Notes: generated by a model not told the origin, from the sequence alone. A stretch of DNA of 64,000 nucleotides from Clarkia xantiana subsp. parviflora (GCA_036873135.1 JAPTYO010000015.1:4672839-4736838), one strand, 5' to 3'. Positions 1-10,370 are shown, counted from the stretch's first letter. Numbers and translations: made by a program.

Positions 1-430
1 GATCGGAATGATCATGCCCCTGCTGTTTCCCAAACAAGGGGGCATCATGATGATCGCGAAGATTCCATCCGAAACTCGTCGGAGAGCCGGGAAGAGATCC
101 CAAGGAGGGACCAAGATGCACCTGCAAAGCCGGACTTGGCAAAGGTTGTGATGGATGCCATGCCAGTATTTTTGGAAGCCAAGGAGGCTCTTTTGGATCG
201 AAGGGAGGCCGCCAAGAAGAAGGAGGGGGAGTTGCCTCCGCCTCCGCCGATGGAGAATCGGGACAGGCAGGAGGCCCAACCCGAGCACCAGGATAAGGGC
301 AAGGAGCCTGCCCTATCGGAGCAGTTCGTGGTCGGTGGGCCTGGGCCTGTGCAGCATAGGACCATTCCTCTCAATGGCCCTATCACCCCCGATCAAGTGG
401 TGAAGATCGTGAACATTTGCATGGGGGACC
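1..430 (+). pseudogene. Tat-type Ty3 gag, N-terminal fragment
   Basis: A frame is open from the first base of the window. It matches the gag N-terminal region of the Tat elements further right: the block around DAMPVFLEAKEALLDRREAA (from about 157) parallels DAMPMFLAAMEALLDKREAA in element B. The conserved stretch NGPITPDQVVKIV near 373-411 is also shared. Similarity stops at about 430, where sequence of a minus-strand element begins, so the retrotransposon gag core and zinc knuckle are missing. It could be the left part of the same old element whose protease lies at 2953-3344, since orientation and order agree, but continuity cannot be shown. Confidence 0.75.
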
Positions 431-1459
431 AGGGATTCGGAGGTGGTGGTGGCAGGGAATATCCTAGGTTCCTTTGCATGCTTCGGTATGCAAGCAGCTC
501 TTCGAGCGCGACCATCATGGTAGGAGTGATAGGTAGTAGCGGGTTGACACCTTCATATCGGGGGACTCCCTCTTCTGGCATCCCGTAAGGAAATTCTTCA
601 TTGATGTGCTTCTTAGGCTCAAATCCCAGCCGGGGTGTAACGTGTTTTGCATTGTGGACTCCTTGGTCATACTGTGCGAAGGGCGCACTTCTTGTTGGTA
701 TGAAGAAGGCATTGGATGTGGCAACAGGCATGTGGGAGGATCCAAGTTGACTCCTTGTCGACTTCTGTGTGGTTATGACCAAGGCATCGTGGTGCACATT
801 GTGCTCTTTTTCCTTTAATGAGACACTAATGATATCTTTTATGGTAGCATCCTTCACGATGGCATCCTTTATGTTGGCATACTTCATGTCAGCATACTTC
901 ATGTCAGCATTCTTCATGTTGGCATCCTGGGACTTGTGCACTGTCTTTGCAACATACCCTACTTGCTCGTATGACTTCTCACCTCTAGCATCAAAGTCTT
1001 CATGGATCACATGTACGTTTGCCATCTTTTCCGATTAGGATGCAATGTACATCATACTCTAGACTTCAAGACCATGCTGTGCGGAAGGCATATTGCTTGT
1101 TGGATGGAGGATACGGTGTATCCTTGATTCTTTCGAGTCTCCCTGAATGCGATAAGCTTTTCAAGCGCATCCATCATGGCTGGTGTGACTGGTGGCATGT
1201 TGCTTGCGCCTCCTCCTTGCTGCTGCACTCCGTCAGCTGGCATCCCGTATGGGAACTCTTTGTTCCTTTCCGTCCTTTTCTCGAGCTCGTGCACTGGTAC
1301 CTCGTTCTGGACGTCGGGACCATGCTGCGCGGAAGGCGCATTTGCGGTTGACATGGAGGAGGCGGTAGACTCTGCATCTGGAATGTGAGAAGGTCCTTGT
1401 TGGCTTCTTGTTGGCTTCGGCTTGCTTGCACCCACCTTTTTCGTACGTCTGCCTGTCAT
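430..1459 (-). pseudogene. gag-like N-terminal region of Ty3 element L, with a duplicated module
   Basis: Reading on the minus strand from an ATG at 1459, about 50 bases inside the LTR, a frame runs to a stop at 1052 and a related frame follows at 1025-430. Both halves carry the same three landmarks in order: TRSQQGPSHIP or TRSQLGSSHMP, then EFPYGMPADGV or EFPYGMPEEGV, then a helical block TPAMMDALEKLIAFRETR or TPTMMVALEELLAYRSMQ. The two copies are offset by about 653 bp. Position after a primer site and the low-complexity polar composition suggest the N-terminal part of a Ty3 gag. No core gag, zinc knuckle or pol follows, because the sequence switches to a plus-strand Tat gag at about 430. 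Confidence 0.55.
845..931 (-). repeat. 15-bp tandem repeats inside the L gag-like frame
   Basis: About five to six imperfect 15-bp units (core GCATACTTCATGTCA on the plus strand) encode a minus-strand peptide repeat of the type ADMKY, ADMKY, ANIKD, AIVKD, ATIKD. The period is a multiple of three, so the frame is kept. Confidence 0.7.
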
Positions 1460-1490
1460 AGCTTGCAGTATGGAACGGCTTCTTGCTCGA

Positions 1491-1508
1491 ATCACGCTGA
1501 CGGCGCCA
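1491..1508 (-). other. primer binding site of element L
   Basis: On the minus strand, two bases after the LTR end, the sequence begins TGGCGCCGTCAGCG. TGGCGCC-type primer sites are standard in plant Ty3 elements, and the first nine bases are complementary to the 3' end of plant Asp tRNA. It fixes the orientation and the inner LTR boundary at 1511. Confidence 0.75.
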
Positions 1509-1510
1509 AG

Positions 1511-2075
1511 TGTTGAGATCGTTTCCACTTGGGATATCTCGAACTGCTTTTCAGGGACCTCGATCCTCGATCCACGAACTGACTTCGGCTTCTACCTCGA
1601 TCCCCAAACTAATTCTGATCTCTGTCTCAATCTTCTATGCGACGGGTCCTGCAGAGCGGGCGATAACCAGCTTGGAGAGGGGGGTGGTGCTGGTTGTGCC
1701 CTCTCAATTGCTAAAGTCAGGATTTTAAAGAGAGGTCAGAGCACAAATAGCCAATTTCGAGTCCCTCCTCTAAAATGGGAGATCTAGGCCCCTATTTATA
1801 GGAAACCTGAGAACTGTGACTGGTTTGATGTCGGTTTACAGGAAAACGCTTACTGACATCGAGGTTGGCTATGTGCGCACTGACTTCTCATACTTAGAAA
1901 AAATAGGTGTATACGCGCAGTACGAGTAGGTAATCCGAAGGTCCCCGGTCCGGGTGCGACGCGCATCCGGACCGTTTTGACCTGAGGTGACTGCGGTAAT
2001 ATCCGTTTTGTGGTTCTTAGTGTGTTGCGAGGTCTGAAACGTAAATACGAACCCGAATTGGACATATTTCCAACA
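1511..2075 (-). repeat. 5' LTR of Ty3 element L
   Basis: A 565-bp block that on the minus strand starts TGTTGGAAATATG and ends CTCAACA, with inverted ends TGTTG/CAACA. It is followed by the primer site. A TATA box (CCTATAAATAGG, near 1790-1801) lies in the expected place. The right flank at 2076 is copia 3' leader sequence starting GAAAC. No matching GAAAC is seen on the left, because the 3' part of L is absent. Confidence 0.8.
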
Positions 2076-2352
2076 GAAACAAGGTAATTGGAGAATTAAC
2101 AGTTGACCTAGGATACAGCGTGATACAATTTGATGATTTTAACAGGTTGATTTGAGATAGGGAATCAACGTTCCGCGGGCGCTACAACACCCCTAACAGA
2201 TGAATAGCACGATGCCCGTCGTATTCTCCGGTCGCAAGGCAAACCTCGTATGAACTATTCGGAAGCAGGGGCAAGATCAGAAGAGTGAAATGTTGATGCG
2301 ATTTGGACAACAATACATTAACAGGTACCCTCCCATTTCAGCGAGTGGGAGC
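2076..2352 (+). other. 3' untranslated end of copia element C with polypurine tract
   Basis: This stretch is closely similar to 39554-39828 in copia D and to the reverse complement of 29669-29935 in copia F. The shared features include the GGGAATCAACGTTCCGCGGG block. It ends in AGTGGGAGC directly before an LTR, which is the copia polypurine tract. No coding sequence is present. The left end is cut by LTR L. Confidence 0.8.
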
Positions 2353-2952
2353 TGTTAGCATATGGGGATTGGGCGCCGTAAATGGAAGCCCATTAATATG
2401 TATATGTTACCTAAGAAATTGGGTAAATATCACATTAGGGAAATTGGGCTTGACCCAAATCCCAGTTGACATGAGAAGCCTATAATTGGGCCTCCCTTAT
2501 AGAACATAGGCCGGTCGAAACTTGTGTATGGGAAAAATGGACTTTTGTCCACTTTGCTCCTCCTATAAATAGGGAGTGTTAGGGATTTTATTAGGGTAAT
2601 TCACAATTTCTCCTTGGTGGTGATTTGAGAGAAAAACCCTCCTCCCTAAACACTAGTTTCGGCCGATCCTATACTTCACCAAGGGTGTGCCAATTTGCTT
2701 TGAGCTTAAACACTCCGGAGATCTTTCCCTGCCAAAAATCGATCAGAGGCTTTACTGTGAAGACTATACCGCGTAGGGCTTCCTTAATAAGAACCTCTAC
2801 GGGTTCCGTCCGGTGGATCGAGAACTCCCTAAGCAAGATCTTTGGACTACAGAAAAGGTTTAAGGTATGTGCACATCTTCCGCTGCGTAATAGTGATTAC
2901 TAGCATGTACCTTTGTTTATGTTTCCGTAGTATTTAGCCTCGTGATCCAACA
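2353..2952 (+). repeat. 3' LTR of copia element C
   Basis: A 600-bp LTR with ends TGTTAGC and CCAACA, the same length as the 5' LTR of element D at 33125-33724. It carries a TATA-like CTATAAATAGGG near 2563-2574 and ends in the same GTGATCCAACA as other LTRs here. It follows a polypurine tract, so it is a 3' LTR and the element body would lie to the left, where it has been replaced. It abuts Tat protease sequence at 2953. Confidence 0.8.
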
Positions 2953-3344
2953 GTTACAACCACTATGTCCGAATACGAAGTCAAGATAATCCTCATCGAC
3001 GGTGTTAGTTCAACATATATCCTTTTTTTATAAAGCCTTCCTAAAGTTGGGACTCACCAAGAAGGATTTGAGGAAAGTTGACTTCCCGTTGGTAGGCTTT
3101 GCAGGAAAACCTACATACCCTATGGGCGCTATCCAATTACCAGTTGTACTGGGAAGGGAGAAGAAGGGTTTTAAGATCGACATACTCTTTGTAGTTGTCG
3201 ACACCGCCTCCGCCTATAATGCCATCATTGGAAGAACCACTCTCAACCTCTACCACATCATCCCCTCGACAGCACATCAAGTCATGAAACTCCCAACACC
3301 ACACAGAATCGGGGAGGTTAGGGGAGATCAAACCGCATCCCGAC
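2953..3344 (+). pseudogene. Tat-type Ty3 protease fragment (element M, left piece)
   Basis: From 2953 the plus strand encodes a relative of the protease region of elements A, B and G: KIILIDGVSS, then a block LRKVDFPLVGFAGKPTYPMG, then AYNAIIGRTTLN and GEVRGDQTASR. The aspartic protease motif is LIDG followed by V where the related copies have LIDGG. The frame is short (LTR to LTR) and interrupted. It continues after element A at 26341 with CYV, as in the intact copies (ASRKCYVNA). Confidence 0.8.
3340..3344. other. target-site duplication of element A, left copy (CCGAC)
   Basis: CCGAC immediately before LTR A1 recurs immediately after LTR A2 at 26341-26345. A 5-bp duplication is the usual footprint of LTR retrotransposon integration, and it shows that 3345-26340 is one insertion. 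Confidence 0.9.
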
Positions 3345-4059
3345 TGATGGGTTCGACTACAGCCGTTAGGACCTTTAACGGTGAGGAAACGGCAAATAGG
3401 CCCGGTGGGCCCTAAACGAAGGCCAAGATGGCCCAGACAAAGGATCCCGACGAAGGGAGCCCGAGGATGAGAGGTCCCGACAGAGTCAGACCTGACAAGC
3501 GAGCTGAACGCTCCCGACGAGATGCCTCTGAGTAGGCCCCGATGACGAATCCCTGAGAACAATAGGCCCTGTCACGATGACGAGGGGCCCTGAGCGGTGA
3601 CACAACGAGATAACTCTGGAGTCCCCGATGTTAGTCGGGACTCGCTATCAGAGGATAAGGCCGAGATACGCGAGGCGTGGCCGAGATACGCGGAACGTGG
3701 TTAAGATACACGGAGCGTGGCCGAGATACGCGGGGCGTGGCCGAGATAAGCGAGATCATGGCCTAGATAGGCGGGATCACACCCGAGATACGCGGGATAC
3801 GGGCTAACCACCCCCAACGGTTCACCAGGTAACTGAGGTATCTCTTCGCCTATAAAATGGCAAGAGGTCACCTCAGATCACTTACGTTGAAATACATTAC
3901 TTGAGATTACTGCTTGCCAGTCCGTACGAGATACTCATTTAAGCATCGGAGAGGGATTCTGGGTCACCGCCCAGTCTATCCCCTCTTGCAGGATTACGTG
4001 GAGCAAAGGAGCTAGGATCGCCGTCAAAGACCGTACCGGAGTTCCACCGTGATCCAACA
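3345..4059 (+). repeat. 5' LTR of element A
   Basis: It starts TGATGGGTT and ends GATCCAACA, and is followed by one T and the primer site. U3 holds several GTCCCGAC-like motifs, an inverted repeat near 3632-3652 and about seven 20-bp CCGAGATACGCGG-type repeats at about 3660-3800. A TATAAAA box lies at 3851-3857. Downstream is the block TTAAGCATCGGAGAGGGATT, shared with all Tat LTRs here. Confidence 0.92.
3660..3800 (+). repeat. 20-bp repeats in U3 just upstream of the TATA box (LTR A1)
   Basis: About seven imperfect units of 20-21 bp with the core GAGATACGCGG(G/A)GCGTGG. The last unit ends about 50 bp before the TATA box. The same array recurs in LTR A2, in both G LTRs (reverse strand) and, diverged, in B. 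The placement suggests promoter or enhancer elements. This is inference. Confidence 0.7.
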
Positions 4060-4060
4060 T

Positions 4061-4078
4061 TGGCGCCATCTGTGGGAA
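4061..4078 (+). other. primer binding site of element A
   Basis: TGGCGCCATCTGTGGGAA starts one base after the LTR. Elements B and G have TGGCGCCGTCTGTGGGAA at the same place, so A carries a G-to-A change (a CpG site) inside its primer site. The first seven bases suit a plant tRNA ending in GGCGCCA. I do not assign the tRNA further. Confidence 0.8.
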
Positions 4079-4095
4079 GCAAACAAAAAGCTGAT

Positions 4096-5663
4096 ATGCC
4101 TTCTACTCGTTCAATGGCGGCTGGCAAGCAAAGAAGGCAAGGACAATCTGGTGGTTCTCGTCACCCCGCTGCAACAACTCTGAATTCACTACCAGAACAA
4201 GAGGAAAACCAGAACCATCCCGCTGCTGAGCTCTCCCAGACAGGGGGGCATAATGAAGGTCCCGAAGAGATTGCTGCTCAGCACCAGGGCAATAGGGAGC
4301 AGGAGGCTCCCCCAGCTACGGACCTGACGAGGGCTGTGGCAGAAGCCATGCCCATGTTTTTGGCAGCCGTGGAGGCTCTCTTAGATCGGAGAGAGGCCGC
4401 GAGGAGGCAGGAGGAGATGCCCCCGTTAGAAGAAGCACCCCCACCAGCAGAGGTTCGGAACGTACAGGAAGCTCTGCCCCGAGGTCAGGACAGGAGTAGG
4501 GTGTCCATTCAGCCAGAGAGATTCGTGGTTGATGGGCCAGGACCAGTACAGCACAGTACCATTCCCCTGAATGGTCCCATCACCCCCGATCAGGTGGTAA
4601 AGATCGTGAAAATCTGCATGGGAGAGCAGAAGCTGCTGGTGTCGGAGCTGAGGGATCGATCTACTCATCCCTTCGTTCCTCGACTCATAGACACCCTAGC
4701 CCCGCCAGGGCTGGGTATCCCCACGATAAAGGAATACGATGGCGAAGGAGCTCGGTTCGTCATGTCCAGAAGCACCTCATGGCGTGTCTGGGAAGAGCCC
4801 CGAATGAAGATATAGTGTGTACGCTGTTCCCGAACACACTTGGGGAAAGAGCCCTGACCTGGTTCTTTAGTCTGCCCCCAGGCTGCATCACTTGCTGGGC
4901 AGATATTCACGACCGGTTCATTCAGCAGTACCAGTGCCGTAGACGTTTGCTGAAGAGTGTGAGGTCCCTGACCCAGGTGGTTCAGAGGCCCGACGAATCA
5001 CTGGCACACTATTACCAGCAGTACACTGCCAGTGTGGCGGAGATTGATGAGGAGATCTCGGAGGGTGAAAGCATCCGTACATTCATTCGGAACCTAACGG
5101 CCCCCTACGGTTCCGACCTAATGCACAGCGTGGCTGAGAAAGCCGTGTGGAATATGGAGGCACTACAGAAGAGGGTGAAACGGCAAATCGATGTCCAGGA
5201 GTCAAAGATAGCCGCTGGAGAGCTGGAGCCCCCGAAGTCGAATAAAGGGAAGCAGTCGGTTAAACCTTTCGACGATCGTAAGTCAAAGGGTAAACCCGAG
5301 GGAAGTCGGGATCGAGGACTCTCTGGTCGGAGGGATGATAGGCGTTCTTTAAGGAAGGAAAAGCGGGAGGATCTCGACATTCCTCTCAACTGCTCCATGG
5401 CGGAGGTACTAACGGTCATGGAACGACAAGGTATCTCCAGGTACCCCCCAAAGAAGGATGGAGAATTCTTAGGATCCCGCACGGATCGCTACTGCCGATT
5501 TCACCGTGCAAATGGTCACGACACCAACCATTGTCGGGAGCTGAAGAAGGAGATCGAGAAACTGATCCAGAAGGGGAAGCTCAAGGAGTTCGTCGGGGAT
5601 AAGCGGTGTCGATCCCGCTCTCGGTCCCGATCGCGGTCCCGTTCTCGATCCCGAGATCGGTCC
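4096..5663 (+). pseudogene. gag of element A (frameshifted, interrupted by element B)
   Basis: Structural polyprotein that would build the virus-like particle. I take the ATG at 4096 (MPSTRSMAAGKQ); the frame is already open from the primer site. Landmarks in order: a charged N-terminal region, TPDQVVKIVKICMGEQ near 4587-4632, and the retrotransposon gag core (ERALTWFFSLPPGCITCWAD to the AEKAV segment, about 4850-5145). Then comes a zinc-knuckle variant C-x2-H-x4-H-x4-C at 5493-5534 and an Arg-Ser dipeptide run at about 5610-5663. A one-base deletion near 4750 shifts the frame compared with G. Element B is inserted inside the Arg-Ser run, and the reading resumes at 17409 with PKKKR. Confidence 0.88.
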
Positions 5664-6425
5664 TGATGGGTTCCGATGTAATCGTTAGCCCCGTTAACAG
5701 CCAATGGACGGCGAGCAGGTCCAGTGGGCCTGGTGAAAAGCCTGGAAGGCCTAGAGGCCCAGTATGAAGGGTCCCGACTTTAGCGGTCCCGATGTATGAG
5801 CTGAATGCTCCCGACAAGAAGCCTCTGAGTAGGCCCCGATATGCCTTAGTAAAGGCCCCGATAATAAAGCCCCGCAGAGGCTGGACCTGTCCCGTAGAGA
5901 CTGAAGGTCCTGGGTGGTGATCTAGATTGAGACAACTCTGAAGTCTCCGACAGGAGTCGGGAAATGAGATCAGAGGATAAAAACCGAGAAACCCGTCTAC
6001 TAGATAGAATAGTGGGAGACGGTGGGAGATAAAGATAAATCCCCAGAGATACGCAGGGCGTGCCCGAGATACGCGGAGTATGGGTAAGATACGCGGAGCG
6101 TGGGGCGAGATATATGGAATCCCAACTGAGATATACGGAATCGTGGCGAGATACACGGAATCATGGGTACAACGGCCAAGCATGGTCACAGGTAGCTGGG
6201 CAACTCCTCCTCCTATATAAAGGAGGAAGTTACCCCAGAAAACTCATTCTCTCTAATAAGCATTGAGATTACTGCTATCACCCCCATTGATCACATACTC
6301 ATTTAAGCATCGGAGAGGTATTCTGGGTCACCACCCAGGTCATCCCCTTTTTGCAGGATTACGCGGAGCCCAGGAGTCCAAGCTTTCCGTCAAGGACGTA
6401 ACGGAGCTTCGCCCGTGATCCAACA
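5664..6425 (+). repeat. 5' LTR of element B (762 bp)
   Basis: It starts TGATGGGTTCCG and ends GATCCAACA. A TATATAAA box lies at 6214-6221. Upstream is a diverged series of GAGATACGCGGAG-type repeats (about 6040-6165). The TTAAGCATCGGAGAGG block follows downstream near 6303. Confidence 0.92.
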
Positions 6426-6426
6426 T

Positions 6427-6444
6427 TGGCGCCGTCTGTGGGAA
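6427..6444 (+). other. primer binding site of element B
   Basis: TGGCGCCGTCTGTGGGAA lies one base after the LTR. It is intact compared with element G. Confidence 0.85.
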
Positions 6445-6479
6445 ACGTACGAAAAGTCAAGATAGTTTCTACTAGATCA

Positions 6480-8250
6480 ATGGCCGGTGGTGGCAAGAAG
6501 AAGCAAGTTCAGGCTGGCAGTTCCCGTCCCGCAGGAACTATGAATTCCCAGTTGCCAGAACGTGTTGCTGAACAAGGTGAAAACCCCGCTCTTTCCCAGA
6601 CAGGGGGGCAGGGTGATGGTTATGAGGTCTCAGTCCGAGACACGGAGATGAACAGGCAGGATATCCCGCGTAGGGAGGAAGATGAGGCTCCCCTGAACCA
6701 GGTGGGCCATGGAGGAGAAAGAGTCCCGCGAAGGGAAGATGGGTCGTCTTCGAACTCGGAGTTGGCCAAGGCAGTAGCAGATGCTATGCCCATGTTCTTG
6801 GCTGCCATGGAGGCCTTGCTGGACAAGAGAGAGGCCGCCAGGAGGGCGGAGGAGTTGCCTCCGCGAGAAGAATTACCTCCACCCCCCCCCCAAGGGTGGT
6901 CCCAGAAGAACAGGAGGTTCAGGAGGCTCCGCCCAGGAACAGAGGTAAGGAGCCCGCGCACTTGGAGAAATTCTTGGTCGATGGCCCGGGACTAGTGCAA
7001 AACAGGACCATTCCCCTGAATGGCCCCATCACCCCCGATCAGGTGGTGAAGATCGTTAGCATCTTCATGGGTGATCAGAAGCAGATGACATCGGAGCTAA
7101 GGGATCGATCCAGCCATCCTTTCGTTCCGCGGCTGATAGATACCGTCACTCCACCCGGGCTAGGTATTCCGACCATCAAGGAGTATGATGGTGAAGGGGA
7201 TCCAGTTCGCCATGTTCAGAGACACGTCCAGGCCTGTATGGGTAGGACTTCGAACGACGATCTTATATGTTCGCTGTTCCCGATTACCTTGGGAGAAAGG
7301 GCCATGACGTGGTTCTTCAGCTTACCGCCGGGAAGCATCACATGCTGGGCCAACATGCATGACCGCTTCATCAAGCAATATCAGGGCCGCAGGCGTCTCC
7401 TGAAGAGTGTAAGGTCCCTGACCCAGGTGGTACAGAGACCCGATGAATCGTTGGCATACTACTACCAACGGTTCACTGCTAGTGGCGGAGATTGATGAAG
7501 AAATCTCGGAGGGAGAGACCATCCGTACTTTCCTGCGGAACTTGAGCGCTCCGTACGGCTCCGACCTGATGCACAGCGTAGCTACGAAGGCTGTTGGAGT
7601 ATGGAGGCCCTGCAAGCGAGGGTAAAACAGCAGATCGATGTCCAGGAGTCGAAGATTGCTGCTGGAGAGCTCGATCCTCCGAAGTCGGGAAGAGGAAAGT
7701 CATCGTCTAAGCTGTCGGATGATCGCAAGAGGAGCGACAAATCGGAAGGAAGTAGAAACCGTGGTCGTCCCGAGAAAAGAGAGGACAAGCGTCCCCCGAG
7801 GAAGGACAATCGAGAAGGTCGGGCTGTTCCCATCAATGGCTCGATGACTTCTATGTTAGCTGTGATGGACCGACAGGGTCTCGCCCAATACCCTCCGAGA
7901 AAAGAAGGCGAATTCCTAGGAGGCCGCCCTGACCGTTACTGTCGCTACCATCGAGCCAATGGTCACGACACTGAAAACTGTCGGGAGTTGAAGAAGGAAA
8001 TTGAGAAGCTGATCCAGAAGGGGAAGCTAAAAGAGTTCGTCGGAAGGGGACGGTGCCGATCCCGTTCCAGAAGTCGGTCACGATCCCGTTCCAAGTCCCG
8101 TGACCGATCCCCGAAGAAGAAGAAGGTTGAACAAGAAGCCTCAGGTTCAGGTGTCCGTAAGGAGAGGCGCGGAACTATCAACGTCATCAACGGAGGAATG
8201 GCGGCGGGAGGTGATACCTCTGCTTCTCGGGAAAACTACGCTTCCTGCAT
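6480..8250 (+). pseudogene. gag of element B (three frameshifts)
   Basis: The frame is open from the primer site. The first ATG is at 6480 (MAGGGKKKQ). The N-terminal block DAMPMFLAAMEALLDKREAA is followed by a C-run at about 6886-6897, where the frame shifts. The gag core (ERAMTWFFSLPPGSITCWAN, about 7297-7356) is followed by a two-base loss near 7488 and another shift near 7592. From about 7600 the frame is open and runs on into pol without a stop, so gag and pol appear to be one reading frame. A C-x2-H-x4-H-x4-C knuckle is coded near 7938-7980 and a strong Arg-Ser run near 8056-8110, followed by PKKKK. Confidence 0.88.
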
Positions 8251-9960
8251 CTCTGCGGCGGTGGTGTTAGGCAAAAGGTCCCGGTCGTGGACCTTGAAGG
8301 AGGAAATGGTGATTTCTTTCTCGGCGGAAGATCTAGTAGGCGTGGAGAGCCCTCACGACGACGCCTTGGTCGTCACCCTGGACGTGGATGGATTCGAGAT
8401 GAAGCGGATCCTGATAGACGGAGGGAGTTCCTCTGACATCCTTTTCATGGACGCTCTAGAAGCCATGGGAAAGACGAAAAAAGACCTGACACAGGTGGAC
8501 TTCCCGATGGTGGGATTCTCTGGTTCCACTTCTTACCCGTTGGGAATGATTACCTTACCGGTGGAGTTTGGTAGTGGCTGGAAGATGGAGAAGCGAAACG
8601 TAGATTTCGTTGTAGTGGAGTCTGCAGGGGCATACAACGCTATTATCGGGAGGACCACCATCAACCCTCTCATGGCAGTCGCCTCGACGGTCCACCAGAA
8701 GATGAAGTTCCCGACTGACAATGGAGTCGGAGAGGTCAAGGGTGACCAAGTGGCATCGCGAAAATGCTATGTTAACGCTACCCGAAGGAGAAGGAGGGAA
8801 GCCATGACTGTCCTTCAGACTGATGCCGATCCTCGAGAGGAGTATGGGCGTCCCGCCCCCATGGAGGATCTGAAGGAAGTTGAGATTGATGGGCCTCAGA
8901 GGAAGGTAAAGATCGGGTCTGCTTTGTCGGAGGAAATAGCCCGAGAGTTGATCAAGCTCCTGAAGGAGTTTAAGGAGATGTTTGCCTGGTCCCCGAGTGA
9001 TATGCCAGGAATCAGTCCCGACGTGATAGTGCACGAGCTGAAGATAGATCCCGCGATCAAGCCTATCGCACAGAGAAGGCGTCCGATGGGCGCGGACAAG
9101 ACGATCGCGATCCAACAAGAGGTGGGCAGACTGCTTGACGCTGGATTCATCAAGGAGCTCCGATTCCAGACTTGGGTTGCTAACCCAGTCCTGGTGCGAA
9201 AGAGTAACGGGAAATGGCGGATGTTTGTCGATTTCCGCGACTTGAACAAGGCCTGCCCGAAGGATTGCTACCCACTTCCGAGGATTGACCAGTTGGTGGA
9301 TGCTACATCGGGACATGAACTGCTGAGCTTCATGGATGCCAATTCCGGATACAACCAGATCAAAATGGCGAAGGAAGATGCCCCCCCATACGGCTTTCTA
9401 TGCCGACAGTGACGTCTACCACTACGATGTGATGCCCTTCGGATTGATCAATGCGGATGGTGAACAAGTTGTTCGGAGACATGCTGGGGAAAACCATGGA
9501 GGCATATGTAGATGACATGCTGGTGAAGTCCCGACAAGCAGGAGACCATGTCCAGAACTTGGCGGCGGCGTTTGAGCGGATGAAGTTCCATCAGGTTCGG
9601 TTGAACCCGGACAAGTGCGCTTTCGGAGTAAACTCGGGCAAGTTCCTAGGGTTCATGGTGAGCCAGAGAGGAATCGAGGTGAATCCTGAGAAGCTGCAAG
9701 CAATCGAGGAGATGCAGTCCCCGAAGAGTCATCGGGAGGTTCAGGTGCTGAATGGCCGGTTGGCCGCGATGAATTGATTCCTATCCAAGGCAAGTGACCG
9801 AGCCATGCCATTTTTTGATGTGCTGAGGGCCCACAAGAAGTTCGAATGGTCCGACAAGTGCGAGGAGGCGTTCCAGGCACTCAAGCCGCACCTCCGTACC
9901 CTTCCGCCGTTGGCAAAACCGGTCCCAGGCGAGCCGCTTTACCTCTATTTGGCTATTTCT
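8250..9960 (+). pseudogene. protease and reverse transcriptase of element B
   Basis: The protease has active site ILIDGGSSSDIL (near 8410), with Gly after the Asp instead of Ser or Thr, and a second landmark AYNAIIGRTT. RT starts near 8960, with VDFRDLNKACPKDCYPLP near 9227 and FMDANSGYNQIKMAKED near 9330. The catalytic YVDD is at 9504-9515. A C-run near 9381-9387 breaks the frame, and a loss of about 17 bases near 9452 (compared with A at about 18745) follows. A TGA at 9775-9777 stands where A has an Arg codon. RT would copy the element RNA inside the particle. This copy cannot make an intact enzyme. Confidence 0.9.
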
Positions 9961-10370
9961 GATGTGGCTGTTAGTTCTGTTTTGATTAAGATTGTCAAGG
10001 GCAACCAAGTGCCTGTCTATTATGTAATCAAGGCGTTTGCCAAGTCTGAAATAAATTATCCTGCTATTGAGAAGTATCTCTTTGCGTTGATTATTGCCGC
10101 TCGAAAGCTACGACCTTACTTCCACGCCCATGAAGTCACGGTATTGACTAATCAGCCTCTGAAGCACTTTTTGAACCGACCGGAGGCGTCGGGGAGACTG
10201 GTGAAATGGGCCATCGAGCTGACGGAGTTCCGTATTCATTTCGCTCCGAGAACCGCTATTAAGGGCCAGGCATTGGCAGATTTTATAGCCGAGTCTACGG
10301 CACCCGATCTGGAAGTAACGGGTCCCGCAGAGGGGGCAACCATGGAGGTCCCGATAGCAGAACAAGCCCC
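9960..10370 (+). pseudogene. degenerate first RNase H (connection-like) of element B
   Basis: This part of the 9805-12132 frame lines up with the ordinary Ty3 RNase H but has lost catalytic acids. The usual TDAS is LAIS (near 9952), the Glu of IEKYLFAL is kept, and the usual TDH is TNQ (near 10147). It ends with KGQALADFIAEST. The same substitutions appear in A and G (LAVS; TNQ in G, while A is frameshifted there). Loss of the first RNase H with gain of a second is the known Tat-lineage pattern. The segment is open here; I mark it pseudogene because the polyprotein is broken. Confidence 0.75.

Noticed and set aside
3939..4127. Small minus-strand frame across the LTR/gag boundary, repeated at 53436-53624 in G
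   Set aside because: It spans LTR and primer site in both elements and only reflects their shared sequence.
5581..6189. Long minus-strand frame in LTR B1, repeated in LTR B2 (16685-17188)
   Set aside because: Both lie in U3 and stay open because they are two copies of one LTR. They lack any recognised domain and run through the U3 tandem repeats.
7963..8190. Minus-strand frames opposite the Arg-Ser run in A, B and G
   Set aside because: They are shadows of the repetitive RS coding sequence on the other strand.
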